From positions 1 to 33,711 of the forward strand of contig CAJTYM010000044.1 of NCBI GenBank assembly GCA_910583835.1: 33,711 bases of DNA, read 5' to 3'. The translations under genes and the position numbers were made by a program. Numbering within the stretch: the first letter of the stretch is position 1; every line of letters begins with the position of its first letter. Below the pieces are notes generated by a model that saw only the letters and a list, made by a program, of their open reading frames with translations, ran no database searches and had not been told where the DNA came from. Of this stretch, positions 16,026 through 23,709 are shown piece by piece. The DNA is from an uncultured Lachnospiraceae bacterium. Its GTDB lineage: Bacteria; Bacillota; Clostridia; Lachnospirales; Lachnospiraceae.

Positions 16026-16071
16026 AAAATTATAGATTTTGGGATGGGTTTGCCGGGAAAGGATTGCTGCT

Positions 16072-18405
16072 ATGAGGGAGGAACAGAAAAGACGATATAC
16101 GATTGCGATTATGTTGGGCGACATGCAGTCTGACTATTCGGGAGAGCTTCTGAGAGGCTTTTATACGTGTGCGCAGAAAGAAGATGTGAATATTGTTTAT
16201 TTGATGGGTCCCCGCATCCCGCAATATTGCCTGGATGTGTTTGCAACGGATTCGGAGGAGGATTACAGTTATCAGTTTGACACAGTTTACGCCTATGCGC
16301 ATTTTACGAAACCGGACGCCATGATTATCTCTTATGCAGCGCTTTCTTATTATCGGACAAGGGAGGAGAAGGAGGCATTTCTGAATCAGTATGCCGACAT
16401 TCCGTATCTTTTGATTGGGGAGAAGTTAGAAGGGTTTGAGGCTCCCTATATGATGTCGGATAATTATAAGGGCATGTGCGCCTGTATTGAGCATTTAGTG
16501 GTTGACCATGGGTATCGGAAAATCGCTTTCCTCAGCGGTCCGAAAACCAACATGGATGCTGTGGAACGGCTGCAGGCTTATTGCGATGTGATGGAGGAGC
16601 ATGGCCTGCCGGTCAGTGACACGATGATTGCCTATGGGGATTATTCCGTGCATGTAAAGAAGCAGGTGAAGTATCTCCTGGATAATAATCCGGGGCTTGA
16701 GGCAATTATCTGTGCCAATGACAATATGGCGAAATGCTGTTATCAAGTGTGTTTTGCGAGGAGCCTGCGGGTAGGCAAGGATATTGCGGTCACTGGTTTT
16801 GACGATGTGGAGCTTGCGCGGACAATGGACCCTCTTTTGACGAGCGTGTCCCAGAACGGATTCAAGTTCAGCCACATAGCGCTCAAGAATGCTATCACGC
16901 TGTGCGAAAAGAGGGTGATGTTTGAACAGCGTCTGCCGGTAGATGTACATATCAGAGCATCCTGCGGATGCGATTATGGGAAGAAACAGTCTCTTATTTT
17001 TGCGGACCATGCGCAAAAGGAACATTATATTATTAAAGCGATGGGTACGATATCTACGGAATTATTGTCGTCTGTTCCCTATCAGGAGGAGCGCAACCGC
17101 TATTCAGGACTGATTTTAGATTATTTTAACCATATTAACAATACCATCTGCTGTCAGAATGGGGAGACAGTCAATCTGGAATATCTTATGGATATTCTGC
17201 AGGAGCTTACCGATTATGACCATATGTCAATTTCATTGCTGTTGGAGAATCTGACGAATCTCATGCAGGTGCTCATCAGCAATGCGGAGAGCGCGAAGGA
17301 GCAGGAGCTGCTTTCCATGGTATTGGATGCGACCAGGCAGTATATCCATTTTGCAAACGTTTCTAAATTGGAGGAAGAAGTTATAGACTCTAACCGCAAG
17401 AACTGGTTTGTGCCTACGTTAATCCAGGATTTATCAGGTATCGCGAGCGAAGATGGATTTTCGAAAGCGCTGGTCTATATCATGAAACGCTTTCAGATTA
17501 TGAAAATCAGGAGCTGCTATATTTATCTGTATGACAAGCCGGTTATCCATAGGGGCGGCATGTCTCCGTTTTTTCCCAAAGAGATTTACCTGTGCTCCTG
17601 GTTTCTCGGGGAGGAAATGGTTTGTTATGAGAAAGAGGAGCGTCCCTGTGTGACGATGGATAATGGCTTTGCATCTTTTATCAGTTCTGATGACCCTATG
17701 GCGCTGACGGCAGTCGTGCTGTTCTCCGGCGACAAGCAGTATGGCATGATGCTGTGCGAGGCTGCGCAGGAAGACATTCCGTTTCTGCAGCTCTGCAGCC
17801 TGCAGGTGGGGCCGCTGCTGCGGTTTTTAGAACTGAATCAGATGGAGAAGGAATCCCAGAGGGAACTGCAGAAATCATTGCGGACGATTCAGGAGCAGAA
17901 TGATATTTTAAGTTTTGTCTCGGAATATGATGAATTGACGCAGCTTTTGAACCGCCGGGGATTTATGGAGCGTTCCATCCGTTGCTGCCAGCAAGGTGTA
18001 GGGAAGAAAGCGTTCCTGATATTTGGTGATTTGGACCATCTGAAAGAAATTAATGACTGTTATGGGCATACTGCCGGGGATTTTGCAATCCGCGGCGTGG
18101 CAAACCAGCTGCGGGAAATCTTGCCGCCCGATGCCATCACGGCGCGGATTGGCGGAGATGAATTTATTTCCCTGGTATTTTCGGAGAAGGATGATTTTAA
18201 GAAAGCGACCATGGAGGGGCTTAAGATTGTCAGCGAACGCTTCAACCGTTCCAGCATGAAGCCGTATTACGTGGAAATATCTATTGGAATCTATGAATTT
18301 TACTGCAGCCAGGAGACGGACCTCAATGAGCTGATCCAGAAATCAGATGAATTGCTGTACCAGGCAAAGGTGAAGCGCAGGAAGAGCGTTAAGAAAGAAC
18401 TATAG
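16072..18405 (+). CDS. Diguanylate cyclase with an N-terminal LacI/periplasmic-binding-fold sensor
   Basis: A 777-residue protein. Residues about 8-310 resemble the sugar-binding domain of LacI-type regulators (YTIAIMLGDMQSDYSGELLRGFY, GYRKIAFLSGP, AIICANDNMAKCC, DIAVTGFDDVELARTMDPLLTSV) but there is no helix-turn-helix before it. The middle (about 330-610) is helical and not recognised. Residues about 615-777 are a GGDEF domain: DELTQLLNRRGF, FGDLDHLKEINDCYGHTAGD and an intact GGDEF active site at 694-698, so synthesis of c-di-GMP is expected. No signal peptide or membrane segment is seen, so it would sense a small ligand in the cytoplasm. The start is ATG 16072, nine bases after AAAGG; an upstream in-frame TTG has no such site. 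Single-gene unit with promoter and terminator. Confidence 0.9.
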   Translation: MREEQKRRYTIAIMLGDMQSDYSGELLRGFYTCAQKEDVNIVYLMGPRIPQYCLDVFATDSEEDYSYQFDTVYAYAHFTKPDAMIISYAALSYYRTREEKEAFLNQYADIPYLLIGEKLEGFEAPYMMSDNYKGMCACIEHLVVDHGYRKIAFLSGPKTNMDAVERLQAYCDVMEEHGLPVSDTMIAYGDYSVHVKKQVKYLLDNNPGLEAIICANDNMAKCCYQVCFARSLRVGKDIAVTGFDDVELARTMDPLLTSVSQNGFKFSHIALKNAITLCEKRVMFEQRLPVDVHIRASCGCDYGKKQSLIFADHAQKEHYIIKAMGTISTELLSSVPYQEERNRYSGLILDYFNHINNTICCQNGETVNLEYLMDILQELTDYDHMSISLLLENLTNLMQVLISNAESAKEQELLSMVLDATRQYIHFANVSKLEEEVIDSNRKNWFVPTLIQDLSGIASEDGFSKALVYIMKRFQIMKIRSCYIYLYDKPVIHRGGMSPFFPKEIYLCSWFLGEEMVCYEKEERPCVTMDNGFASFISSDDPMALTAVVLFSGDKQYGMMLCEAAQEDIPFLQLCSLQVGPLLRFLELNQMEKESQRELQKSLRTIQEQNDILSFVSEYDELTQLLNRRGFMERSIRCCQQGVGKKAFLIFGDLDHLKEINDCYGHTAGDFAIRGVANQLREILPPDAITARIGGDEFISLVFSEKDDFKKATMEGLKIVSERFNRSSMKPYYVEISIGIYEFYCSQETDLNELIQKSDELLYQAKVKRRKSVKKEL

Positions 18406-18441
18406 GCCGTAGTTTTGGGCGGGAATAAAAGGGAATTTAAG

Positions 18442-18492
18442 GCAGGGCAGCAGGTTTTTTGGTAATTTGAGAAACCTGCTGCTCTGCTTTTT
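18442..18492 (+). terminator. Strong Rho-independent terminator
   Basis: A 16-base stem, 18442-18457 with 18472-18487, all pairs canonical except one G-T, closed by a 14-base loop and followed by TTTTT (18488-18492). It ends the GGDEF gene transcript and may also slow the flippase transcript arriving from the other strand. Confidence 0.9.
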
Positions 18493-18553
18493 GTCTTATA
18501 GGATTAGACCATAAAAGATAGAAAATAAATATGATATTGGCGATTTGCACAAA

Positions 18554-19933
18554 TTATTTCTGCTGCTGTTTTTTGGCTGCGCCGGAGCGGATAAAGAGCA
18601 ACAGCAGCGCGCCAGCCGCCATGGTAATCTGGCTGAGCAGCGTTCCCCACAAGTAGCCCTTGATTCCGGCAAGGGGGATTACAAACAGCACGAAAGCGAT
18701 GCGGATACCAAGCCCAAGGATATTTAAGAAAAATGTGGACGTCGTCTTGCCGAGACCATTTAAAATGCTGTGCAGCGTAGTGGACAGGTACAGGAAGGGG
18801 CAAATCCAGCCTAAGGTCACGATGAAGGTTCCGGCAAGTTCGTTGGAGAACAGCACAGACCCTATCCATCTCCCTAAGACCAAAAACATGGCAGTGCACA
18901 GAAATCCCAGGAGAAGGCTGTAAAAACATGTTTTCTTGATGGCGTTTATGATGTAGCGTTTTTCCTGTTTTTCCTGCGCTTCGGCTATGAGCGGAAGCAG
19001 CATGACGGAAACGGAATTTGTCAGTACGGAGGGGAAGAGTACCATAGGAAGCGCCATTCCGGTAAGGATGCCATAAACGCTCAGCGCCTCCGATGGAGAA
19101 TAGCCGTACAGCCGCAGCTGCCCTGGGAGCATCACAGCCTCCAGGCTTTGCAGGAGGTTTACCATCACCCGGTTGGCAGTCAGGGGCAGCGATAGGAAAA
19201 AGATCTGCCCAATTGCATGGACATGGCTGCCACGGCTTTTTTTGGGCCGCACAAAACTGACGGAAAACAGAACGGCAGCAGCTTCTCCGGCAACCAGTCC
19301 CCAGACTACCAGGTTCAGGGAAATAGCATGGTATTTTTCCATGGAAATCTCAAAGAAAAGCCAGACGGACAGTACGCGCACAAGCTGCTCGATGAGTTGG
19401 GAACTGGCGGGGACAAAAGTTTTTTTCAGGCCATAAAAATATCCATTGATACAAGAGTGGATGGCTCCAAAAGGGATGGAGAGGGCGATAATCTGCAGCA
19501 AGGATGCGCAGCGCGGCTCTTCCAGAAAATGTACGGCGACAGGTTCGGCAAAACGGTATAGGAAAACCGTGCAGAGGAAAGAAAGCGTCAGTGAGAGAAC
19601 CAATCCGGCGCCCAGGTAACAACTCTCGTTGCAGAAAGCATTGCTGCCGAAACGTGTGCTGCCCTTAGAAGAGGCATGGATGCCCGCAGCAGAAGAAACG
19701 GCAGCCTGGGCAACGAAGCGCGAGATGGCAGTCTGTATGGCAGAAGAGGTCAGGGAGATGGTCAGGATGTAAATGGGCATGGTAAGCTGGTAAATGCCCA
19801 TCCCCTCAGCACCAATTTTCTGCGATAGGAATATTCTATAGAAAAAGCCAATGACCCGGGAGAGCACTCCTGACATGGTTAAGAGCATCGTACCTGCAAT
19901 CAGCGGATGTCTGCGTAGGGATTCAGTTTTCAT
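18554..19933 (-). CDS. SpoVB/MurJ-like flippase (MOP superfamily polysaccharide biosynthesis protein)
   Basis: A 459-residue membrane protein with about 12-14 helices. Seen: the N-terminal ..PLIAGTMLLTMSGVLSRVIGFFYRIFLSQKIGAEGMGIYQL block typical of SpoVB-type proteins, the SIPFGAIHSCINGYFYGLKK segment, PMVLFPSVLTNSVSVMLLPLIAEAQ, and SILNGLGKTTSTFFLNI near the C-terminus. Family members move lipid-linked cell-wall precursors across the membrane; SpoVB acts in spore cortex formation. Which lipid is moved here cannot be told. GGAG lies five bases before the ATG. A 7-bp inverted repeat (19945-19951 / 19957-19963) lies just upstream of the start. It is divergent from the Fe-S cluster genes. Confidence 0.9.
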   Translation of the reverse strand: MKTESLRRHPLIAGTMLLTMSGVLSRVIGFFYRIFLSQKIGAEGMGIYQLTMPIYILTISLTSSAIQTAISRFVAQAAVSSAAGIHASSKGSTRFGSNAFCNESCYLGAGLVLSLTLSFLCTVFLYRFAEPVAVHFLEEPRCASLLQIIALSIPFGAIHSCINGYFYGLKKTFVPASSQLIEQLVRVLSVWLFFEISMEKYHAISLNLVVWGLVAGEAAAVLFSVSFVRPKKSRGSHVHAIGQIFFLSLPLTANRVMVNLLQSLEAVMLPGQLRLYGYSPSEALSVYGILTGMALPMVLFPSVLTNSVSVMLLPLIAEAQEKQEKRYIINAIKKTCFYSLLLGFLCTAMFLVLGRWIGSVLFSNELAGTFIVTLGWICPFLYLSTTLHSILNGLGKTTSTFFLNILGLGIRIAFVLFVIPLAGIKGYLWGTLLSQITMAAGALLLLFIRSGAAKKQQQK

Positions 19934-20008
19934 AATAGCTCCAGAATAATCAAAAGGATTATTTTAAACATATGTGCATTAAAAACCCCTCATGCATAAA
20001 AATTTTTC

Positions 20009-20037
20009 TTGACAGCAGAATAAAAGCATGATACTAT
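20009..20037 (+). promoter_or_regulatory. Promoter of the iscR-nifS-nifU cluster
   Basis: TTGACA (20009-20014), 17-base spacer, TACTAT (20032-20037). The transcription start is expected near 20044, inside or just before the operator at 20052-20072. The leader to the TTG start of iscR is about 130 bases. Confidence 0.8.
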
Positions 20038-20049
20038 GCGTTTGTGATG

Positions 20050-20074
20050 AAATCCGACTAAATTACTCGGATAT
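20050..20074 (+). promoter_or_regulatory. IscR-like operator (Rrf2 family binding site)
   Basis: ATCCGACT (20052-20059), AAATT, ACTCGGAT (20065-20072) is an inverted repeat with one asymmetric position. Compared with the E. coli IscR type 1 consensus, I count about 21 of 25 positions agreeing. It lies just downstream of the -10 of the promoter that drives the Rrf2 gene, so repression by the [Fe-S]-loaded regulator is the natural reading. Binding is inferred. Confidence 0.7.
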
Positions 20075-20104
20075 TGAATCGGAAGCCTGTATTCGGAACT
20101 GTAA

Positions 20105-20158
20105 GGCAAGATAGCTGCAAGGGATGGGAAATATCTCTGCTTGCCGTAGCGAAAGCAG
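20105..20158 (+). promoter_or_regulatory. Possible alternative hairpins in the iscR leader
   Basis: GGCAAG (20105-20110) can pair with CTTGCC (20140-20145), or CTGCTT (20137-20142) can pair with AAGCAG (20153-20158). The two share bases 20140-20142 and so exclude each other; the second ends six bases before the AAGGTGG ribosome binding site. Six-base stems are weak evidence. Confidence 0.35.
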
Positions 20159-20173
20159 ATAGAAGGTGGGAAT

Positions 20174-20602
20174 TTGAAATTATCTACAAAGGGAAGATAT
20201 GGACTGAGGGCTTTTATCGACCTGGCAGTCTGTGGAGAGAGCCAGCCAGTTTCCTTAACCAGCATCGCGCAGAGGCAGGAGATTTCTGTCAGCTATTTGG
20301 AACAGCTGATGGCGAAGCTAAAAAGGGCTGGGCTTGTGAAAAGCGTACGCGGCGTCAACGGCGGTTACCGGCTCGCCCTGCCGGCGGATGAGATTTCCGT
20401 TGGAGATGTGCTGAGGGCGCTGGAGGGCGACCTTACCCCGGTGGAGTGCGCGGGCATTGATAGTGACGGAAAGACACATTGCAATGGGTCTTCGCAATGT
20501 GTAAGCAAAATTGTCTGGAAGCGGATCAATGACAGCATCAACGATACCGTGGACAGCATTTATATCGGTGAGCTTGTGCGAGAGAGCAAAACAATTCAAT
20601 AA
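20174..20602 (+). CDS. iscR: Rrf2 family Fe-S cluster-sensing regulator (IscR-like)
   Basis: A 142-residue winged-helix regulator. Seen: MKLSTKGRYGLRAFIDLA at the N-terminus, the recognition helix ISVSYLEQLMAKLKRAGLV, the wing SVRGVNGGYRLAL, and cysteines C92, C103 and C109, which match the three-cysteine cluster-binding loop of E. coli IscR (C92, C98, C104). Start is TTG 20174, the only start that keeps the full family N-terminus; AAGGTGG lies about four bases ahead, a tight spacing. Its own promoter carries an IscR-like operator. NifS starts 15 bases after its stop. The role is control of Fe-S assembly according to cluster demand. Confidence 0.93.
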   Translation: MKLSTKGRYGLRAFIDLAVCGESQPVSLTSIAQRQEISVSYLEQLMAKLKRAGLVKSVRGVNGGYRLALPADEISVGDVLRALEGDLTPVECAGIDSDGKTHCNGSSQCVSKIVWKRINDSINDTVDSIYIGELVRESKTIQ

Positions 20603-20617
20603 TAGAGGTGTGAAAGT

Positions 20618-21799
20618 ATGAAGAAAATGATATATCTGGATAATGCGGCAACAACGAGGACTGCGCCGGAGGTTGTGGAAGCGATGCTTCCCTATTTCAG
20701 CGAGTTATATGGAAATGCTTCCACGGTGTATGAGTTCGGGGCAAAGAGCAAGGAAGCAGTCACCAAGGCAAGGGAGACAATCGCCAATGCCATTGGTGCG
20801 AAAGACAATGAGATTTATTTTACGGCAGGCGGAAGCGAGTCAGATAATTGGGCGCTGAAAGCTACGGCGGAGGCGTATAAAGATAAAGGAAAACATATCA
20901 TTACCAGCAAGATTGAGCACCATGCAATTCTCCATACCTGCGAGTGGCTGGAGAAGAACGGCTTCGAGGTGACCTACCTGGATGTGGATGAATTTGGCGT
21001 GGTAAAGCTGGATGAACTGAAAAAGGCTATCCGTCCCGATACAATTCTCATTTCCATTATGTTTGCCAACAATGAGATTGGCACGATTGAGCCGGTGGCA
21101 GAGATTGGGAAAATCGCCAGAGAGCATGGCATACTGTTCCACACAGACGCCGTTCAGGCATTTGGGCAGCTGCCTATAAATGTGGATGAGCTGAATATTG
21201 ATATGCTCAGCAGCAGCGGGCATAAACTGAATGGACCTAAGGGCATCGGTTTCCTTTATATCCGCAAAGGCGTGAAAATCCGTTCTTTCCTGCATGGAGG
21301 TGCGCAGGAAAGGAAACGGCGCGCAGGTACAGAAAATGTTCCGGGGATTGTCGGCTTTGGCAAAGCGGTGGAACTTGCCCTTGCCACAATGGAGGATCGC
21401 ACGGCAAAGGAGCGCGAGCTGCGTGACCATCTCATGGAACGTGTATTGAAGGAAATTCCCTTTACCAGGGTCAACGGTGACAGGAAGAACCGGCTTCCCA
21501 ATAATGTGAATCTCTGTTTCCAGTTTGTGGAGGGAGAATCTCTGCTGATTATGCTGGACATGAAAGGAATCTGCGGCTCTTCCGGTTCTGCCTGCACGTC
21601 TGGTTCTTTGGACCCATCCCATGTACTGCTTGCCATTGGGCTGCCGCATGAGATTGCCCATGGGTCCCTGCGCCTGACGTTAGGGGCAGAGACGACTTTG
21701 GAAGATATTGATTATACCGTGGATGCTATCAAAGAGATTGTCACCCAGCTGCGGGAAATGTCCCCCTTGTATGAGGACTACATGAAAAAACATGAATAG
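20618..21799 (+). CDS. nifS: Cysteine desulfurase, NifS/IscS type
   Basis: A 393-residue PLP enzyme that takes sulfur from L-cysteine and passes it as a persulfide to the NifU scaffold and to MnmA. Seen: MIYLDNAATTRTAPEV, the SKIEHHAIL segment whose His stacks on PLP, the Schiff-base lysine K203 in SSGHKLNGPKG, and the mobile catalytic C326 in CGSSGSACTSGSLDPSHVL. Length and motifs fit the clostridial NifS group. GAGGTG precedes the ATG at 20618. It lies between the Rrf2 regulator and NifU in one operon. Confidence 0.97.
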   Translation: MKKMIYLDNAATTRTAPEVVEAMLPYFSELYGNASTVYEFGAKSKEAVTKARETIANAIGAKDNEIYFTAGGSESDNWALKATAEAYKDKGKHIITSKIEHHAILHTCEWLEKNGFEVTYLDVDEFGVVKLDELKKAIRPDTILISIMFANNEIGTIEPVAEIGKIAREHGILFHTDAVQAFGQLPINVDELNIDMLSSSGHKLNGPKGIGFLYIRKGVKIRSFLHGGAQERKRRAGTENVPGIVGFGKAVELALATMEDRTAKERELRDHLMERVLKEIPFTRVNGDRKNRLPNNVNLCFQFVEGESLLIMLDMKGICGSSGSACTSGSLDPSHVLLAIGLPHEIAHGSLRLTLGAETTLEDIDYTVDAIKEIVTQLREMSPLYEDYMKKHE

Positions 21800-21843
21800 T
21801 ATTTGATGTGACTGCTTATTTTATAAAATCTGGAGGAAGACAA

Positions 21844-22281
21844 ATGTACAGTGAAAAAGTAATGGACCATTTTAAAAATCCCAGGAATGTAGGGGAAATT
21901 GAAAATGCCAGCGGCGTAGGAACGGTGGGAAATGCCAAGTGCGGCGATATTATGCGTATTTTCCTGGATATCGATGAGGATGGAATCATTCAGGATGTGA
22001 AATTCAAGACTTTTGGCTGCGGCGCAGCCGTGGCAACCAGTTCTATGGCGACAGAACTGGTAAAGGGAAAGACCGTTCAGGAAGCGCTTAAGGTCACCAA
22101 CAAAGCCGTGATGGAGGCACTGGATGGGCTTCCGCCTGTCAAGGTTCACTGTTCCCTGTTGGCAGAGGAGGCAATCCATGCAGCCCTCTGGGATTATGCA
22201 GAGAAGAACGGCATTAAGATTGAGGGGCTGGAAAAGCCCAAGAATGATATCAGTGAAGAAGAGGAAGAGGAAGATTACTAA
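21844..22281 (+). CDS. nifU: Fe-S cluster assembly scaffold protein NifU/IscU
   Basis: A 145-residue scaffold on which [2Fe-2S] clusters are built. Seen: MYSEKVMDHFKNPRNVGEIE, then the three ligand cysteines C33 (AKCGD), C59 (TFGCGAAVATSS) and C103 (VHCSLLAEEAI), with D35 beside the first. The acidic C-terminal tail (EEEEEEDY) is typical of clostridial forms. Start is ATG 21844, seven bases after GGAGG; an ATG earlier in the same frame (21808) has no ribosome binding site and lengthens the protein beyond the family. It follows nifS by about 45 bases. Confidence 0.96.
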   Translation: MYSEKVMDHFKNPRNVGEIENASGVGTVGNAKCGDIMRIFLDIDEDGIIQDVKFKTFGCGAAVATSSMATELVKGKTVQEALKVTNKAVMEALDGLPPVKVHCSLLAEEAIHAALWDYAEKNGIKIEGLEKPKNDISEEEEEEDY

Positions 22282-22364
22282 ATGACCTGAGGAGGGACCC
22301 AGCGAAGCTGGGAGGAGCCCTGAGGTCTCGTATATGAGCCAAGGAAGTAAAATGACCTGAGGAG
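22280..22364 (+). repeat. Structured spacer between nifU and mnmA with a 15-base direct repeat
   Basis: AAATGACCTGAGGAG occurs at 22280-22294 and again at 22350-22364. Inside, GACCTGAGG (22284-22292) pairs with CCTGAGGTC (22319-22327) with one G-G mismatch, enclosing a hairpin CCCAGC-GAA-GCTGGG (22298-22312). The design, a long stem enclosing a small hairpin with a GAA loop, resembles the hairpin repeats near 28.1 and 32.5 kb, but the sequences differ. Confidence 0.55.
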
Positions 22365-22387
22365 ACTTTTGTACCGGAGTTAATATC

Positions 22388-23467
22388 ATGAATAAGAAAA
22401 AAGTAGTAGTAGGAATGTCTGGTGGCGTGGATTCCTCGGTGGCAGCCTGGCTCTTAAAAGAGCAGGGCTACGAGGTAATCGGCGTCACTATGCAGATTTG
22501 GCAGGAGGAAGAAGAATCTGCCTTGGAGGAAAACGGTGGCTGCTGTGGGCTGTCAGCGGTGGATGATGCCAGGCGCGTTGCGCGAATGCTTGGCATTCCT
22601 TATTATGTCATGAATTTTAAAACTGAATTTAAGAAACAGGTCATAGATTATTTTGTGTCGGAATATCTGCGTGGGCGTACGCCCAATCCCTGTATCGCCT
22701 GCAACCGCTACGTGAAATGGGAGTCCTTGTTAAAACGCAGCATGGACATCGGTGCAGATTATATCGCTACCGGGCATTATGCCCGGATTGCGCAGCTTGC
22801 GAACGGCAGGTATGCACTGCGCAAATCTGCCACGGCTGCCAAAGACCAGACTTATGCCCTGTATAACCTGACGCAGCAGCAGCTTGCGCACACGCTGATG
22901 CCGGTGGGCGATTACACCAAAGAGGAGATTCGCGCCATTGCTGAGAGAATTGGGCTGCGGACGGCAGACAAGCCGGACAGCCAGGAAATCTGCTTCATCC
23001 CCGACCATGATTACGCAGCATTTATTGAGCGGGAAGCGCGGGGGCAGGTTCCCCCGGCAGGGAATTTTGTGACAGCAGCGGGCCAGGTGCTGGGGCAGCA
23101 TAAGGGGATTACCCATTACACAATCGGGCAGCGCAAGGGGCTGGGCATCGCTTTGGGAAGCCCGGTGTTTGTCACGGAAATACGCCCGGATACAAATGAA
23201 GTTGTGCTGGGCAGCAATGAGGAAGTGTTCGGGGACATTGCCTGTGCAGAACATCTGAACTTTATGTCGGTTCCTGATTTGCAGGGGGAGATGGAGGTAA
23301 CCGCTAAAATCCGCTATAATCACCAGGGAGCGCCCTGTACCATCCGTAAGATGGATAACGACAGGGTCATTTGCCATTTCCATGAGCCGGTGCGTGCCAT
23401 CACGCCGGGGCAGGCGGTGGTGTTCTATGAGGGGGATACCGTGGTTGGCGGGGGAGTTATTGTTTGA
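22388..23467 (+). CDS. mnmA: tRNA-specific 2-thiouridylase MnmA
   Basis: A 359-residue enzyme that thiolates U34 of tRNA-Lys, -Glu and -Gln, using sulfur delivered from a cysteine desulfurase. Seen: the PP-loop GMSGGVDSSVAA (9-20), the CCGLSAVDDARRVA segment, catalytic C102 (NPCIACNRYVKW) and C202 (SQEICFIPD), the ATGHYAR block, and the C-terminal beta-barrel beginning HYTIGQRKGLG. C102 and C202 match the catalytic pair of E. coli MnmA. Its place after nifS-nifU fits its need for sulfur. CGGAG lies about ten bases ahead of the ATG; the spacer is repeated and structured. Confidence 0.97.
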   Translation: MNKKKVVVGMSGGVDSSVAAWLLKEQGYEVIGVTMQIWQEEEESALEENGGCCGLSAVDDARRVARMLGIPYYVMNFKTEFKKQVIDYFVSEYLRGRTPNPCIACNRYVKWESLLKRSMDIGADYIATGHYARIAQLANGRYALRKSATAAKDQTYALYNLTQQQLAHTLMPVGDYTKEEIRAIAERIGLRTADKPDSQEICFIPDHDYAAFIEREARGQVPPAGNFVTAAGQVLGQHKGITHYTIGQRKGLGIALGSPVFVTEIRPDTNEVVLGSNEEVFGDIACAEHLNFMSVPDLQGEMEVTAKIRYNHQGAPCTIRKMDNDRVICHFHEPVRAITPGQAVVFYEGDTVVGGGVIV

Positions 23468-23480
23468 ACATCAGGTTATG

Positions 23481-23504
23481 GTATAATATCGACAGATATT
23501 ATAC
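23481..23504. repeat. Perfect palindrome after mnmA containing a TATAAT
   Basis: GTATAATATC (23481-23490), GACA, GATATTATAC (23495-23504). ATGGTATAAT at 23479-23488 recurs at 23549-23558, where it forms the -10 of the toxin promoter. The palindrome lacks a T-run and is more likely a binding site or promoter region than a terminator. Confidence 0.55.
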
Positions 23505-23526
23505 GCGCCGGAGTGCGCATAGATAA

Positions 23527-23558
23527 CCATGTCATTGCGCAGCAATTCATGGTATAAT
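23527..23558 (+). promoter_or_regulatory. Probable toxin promoter overlapping a hairpin/operator
   Basis: A consensus TATAAT at 23553-23558 follows a palindromic block: CCATG (23527-23531), ATTGC (23534-23538), loop GCA, GCAAT (23542-23546), CATGG (23548-23552). The -35 would be ATGTCA (23529-23534, 18-base spacer), four of six consensus. A protein bound to the palindrome would cover the -35. Confidence 0.45.
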
Positions 23559-23596
23559 GAACCTGTATAAGGAAAGCGGGATGTGATTTTCTGATG

Positions 23597-23619
23597 CCCT
23601 CTAGTATGATGAGAGAGGG
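23597..23619 (+). promoter_or_regulatory. Hairpin that hides the toxin ribosome binding site
   Basis: CCCTCT (23597-23602) is the exact complement of AGAGGG (23614-23619), the ribosome binding site of the toxin, with an 11-base loop. TGATGCCCT is repeated at 23592-23600 and 23620-23628, so the site is also flanked by a second partial complement. Such self-sequestration is typical of type I toxin mRNAs. Confidence 0.6.
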
Positions 23620-23628
23620 TGATGCCCT

Positions 23629-23709
23629 ATGAGTATAATGGAAGTTCTTACATTATTACTTGTGTTATTTGCGGCACTGTCTTACATAGACAATCATAAA
23701 AAGAAATAA
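23629..23709 (+). CDS. Small hydrophobic membrane peptide, probable holin-like type I toxin
   Basis: A 26-residue peptide starting MSIMEVLTLLLVLFAALSYI and ending in a charged HKKK tail: one membrane helix (about residues 4-20), then Asp-Asn-His and lysines. This build matches the short holin-like toxins (Hol-Tox/TxpA-like) of Firmicutes type I toxin-antitoxin loci, which damage the membrane when over-made. AGAGGG lies nine bases ahead of the ATG and can be hidden in a hairpin. The stop codon overlaps the first arm of a bidirectional terminator, and a consensus promoter on the other strand points at it from 23833. It is too short for routine gene calling. Assignment rests on size, composition and context. 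Confidence 0.65.
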   Translation: MSIMEVLTLLLVLFAALSYIDNHKKK

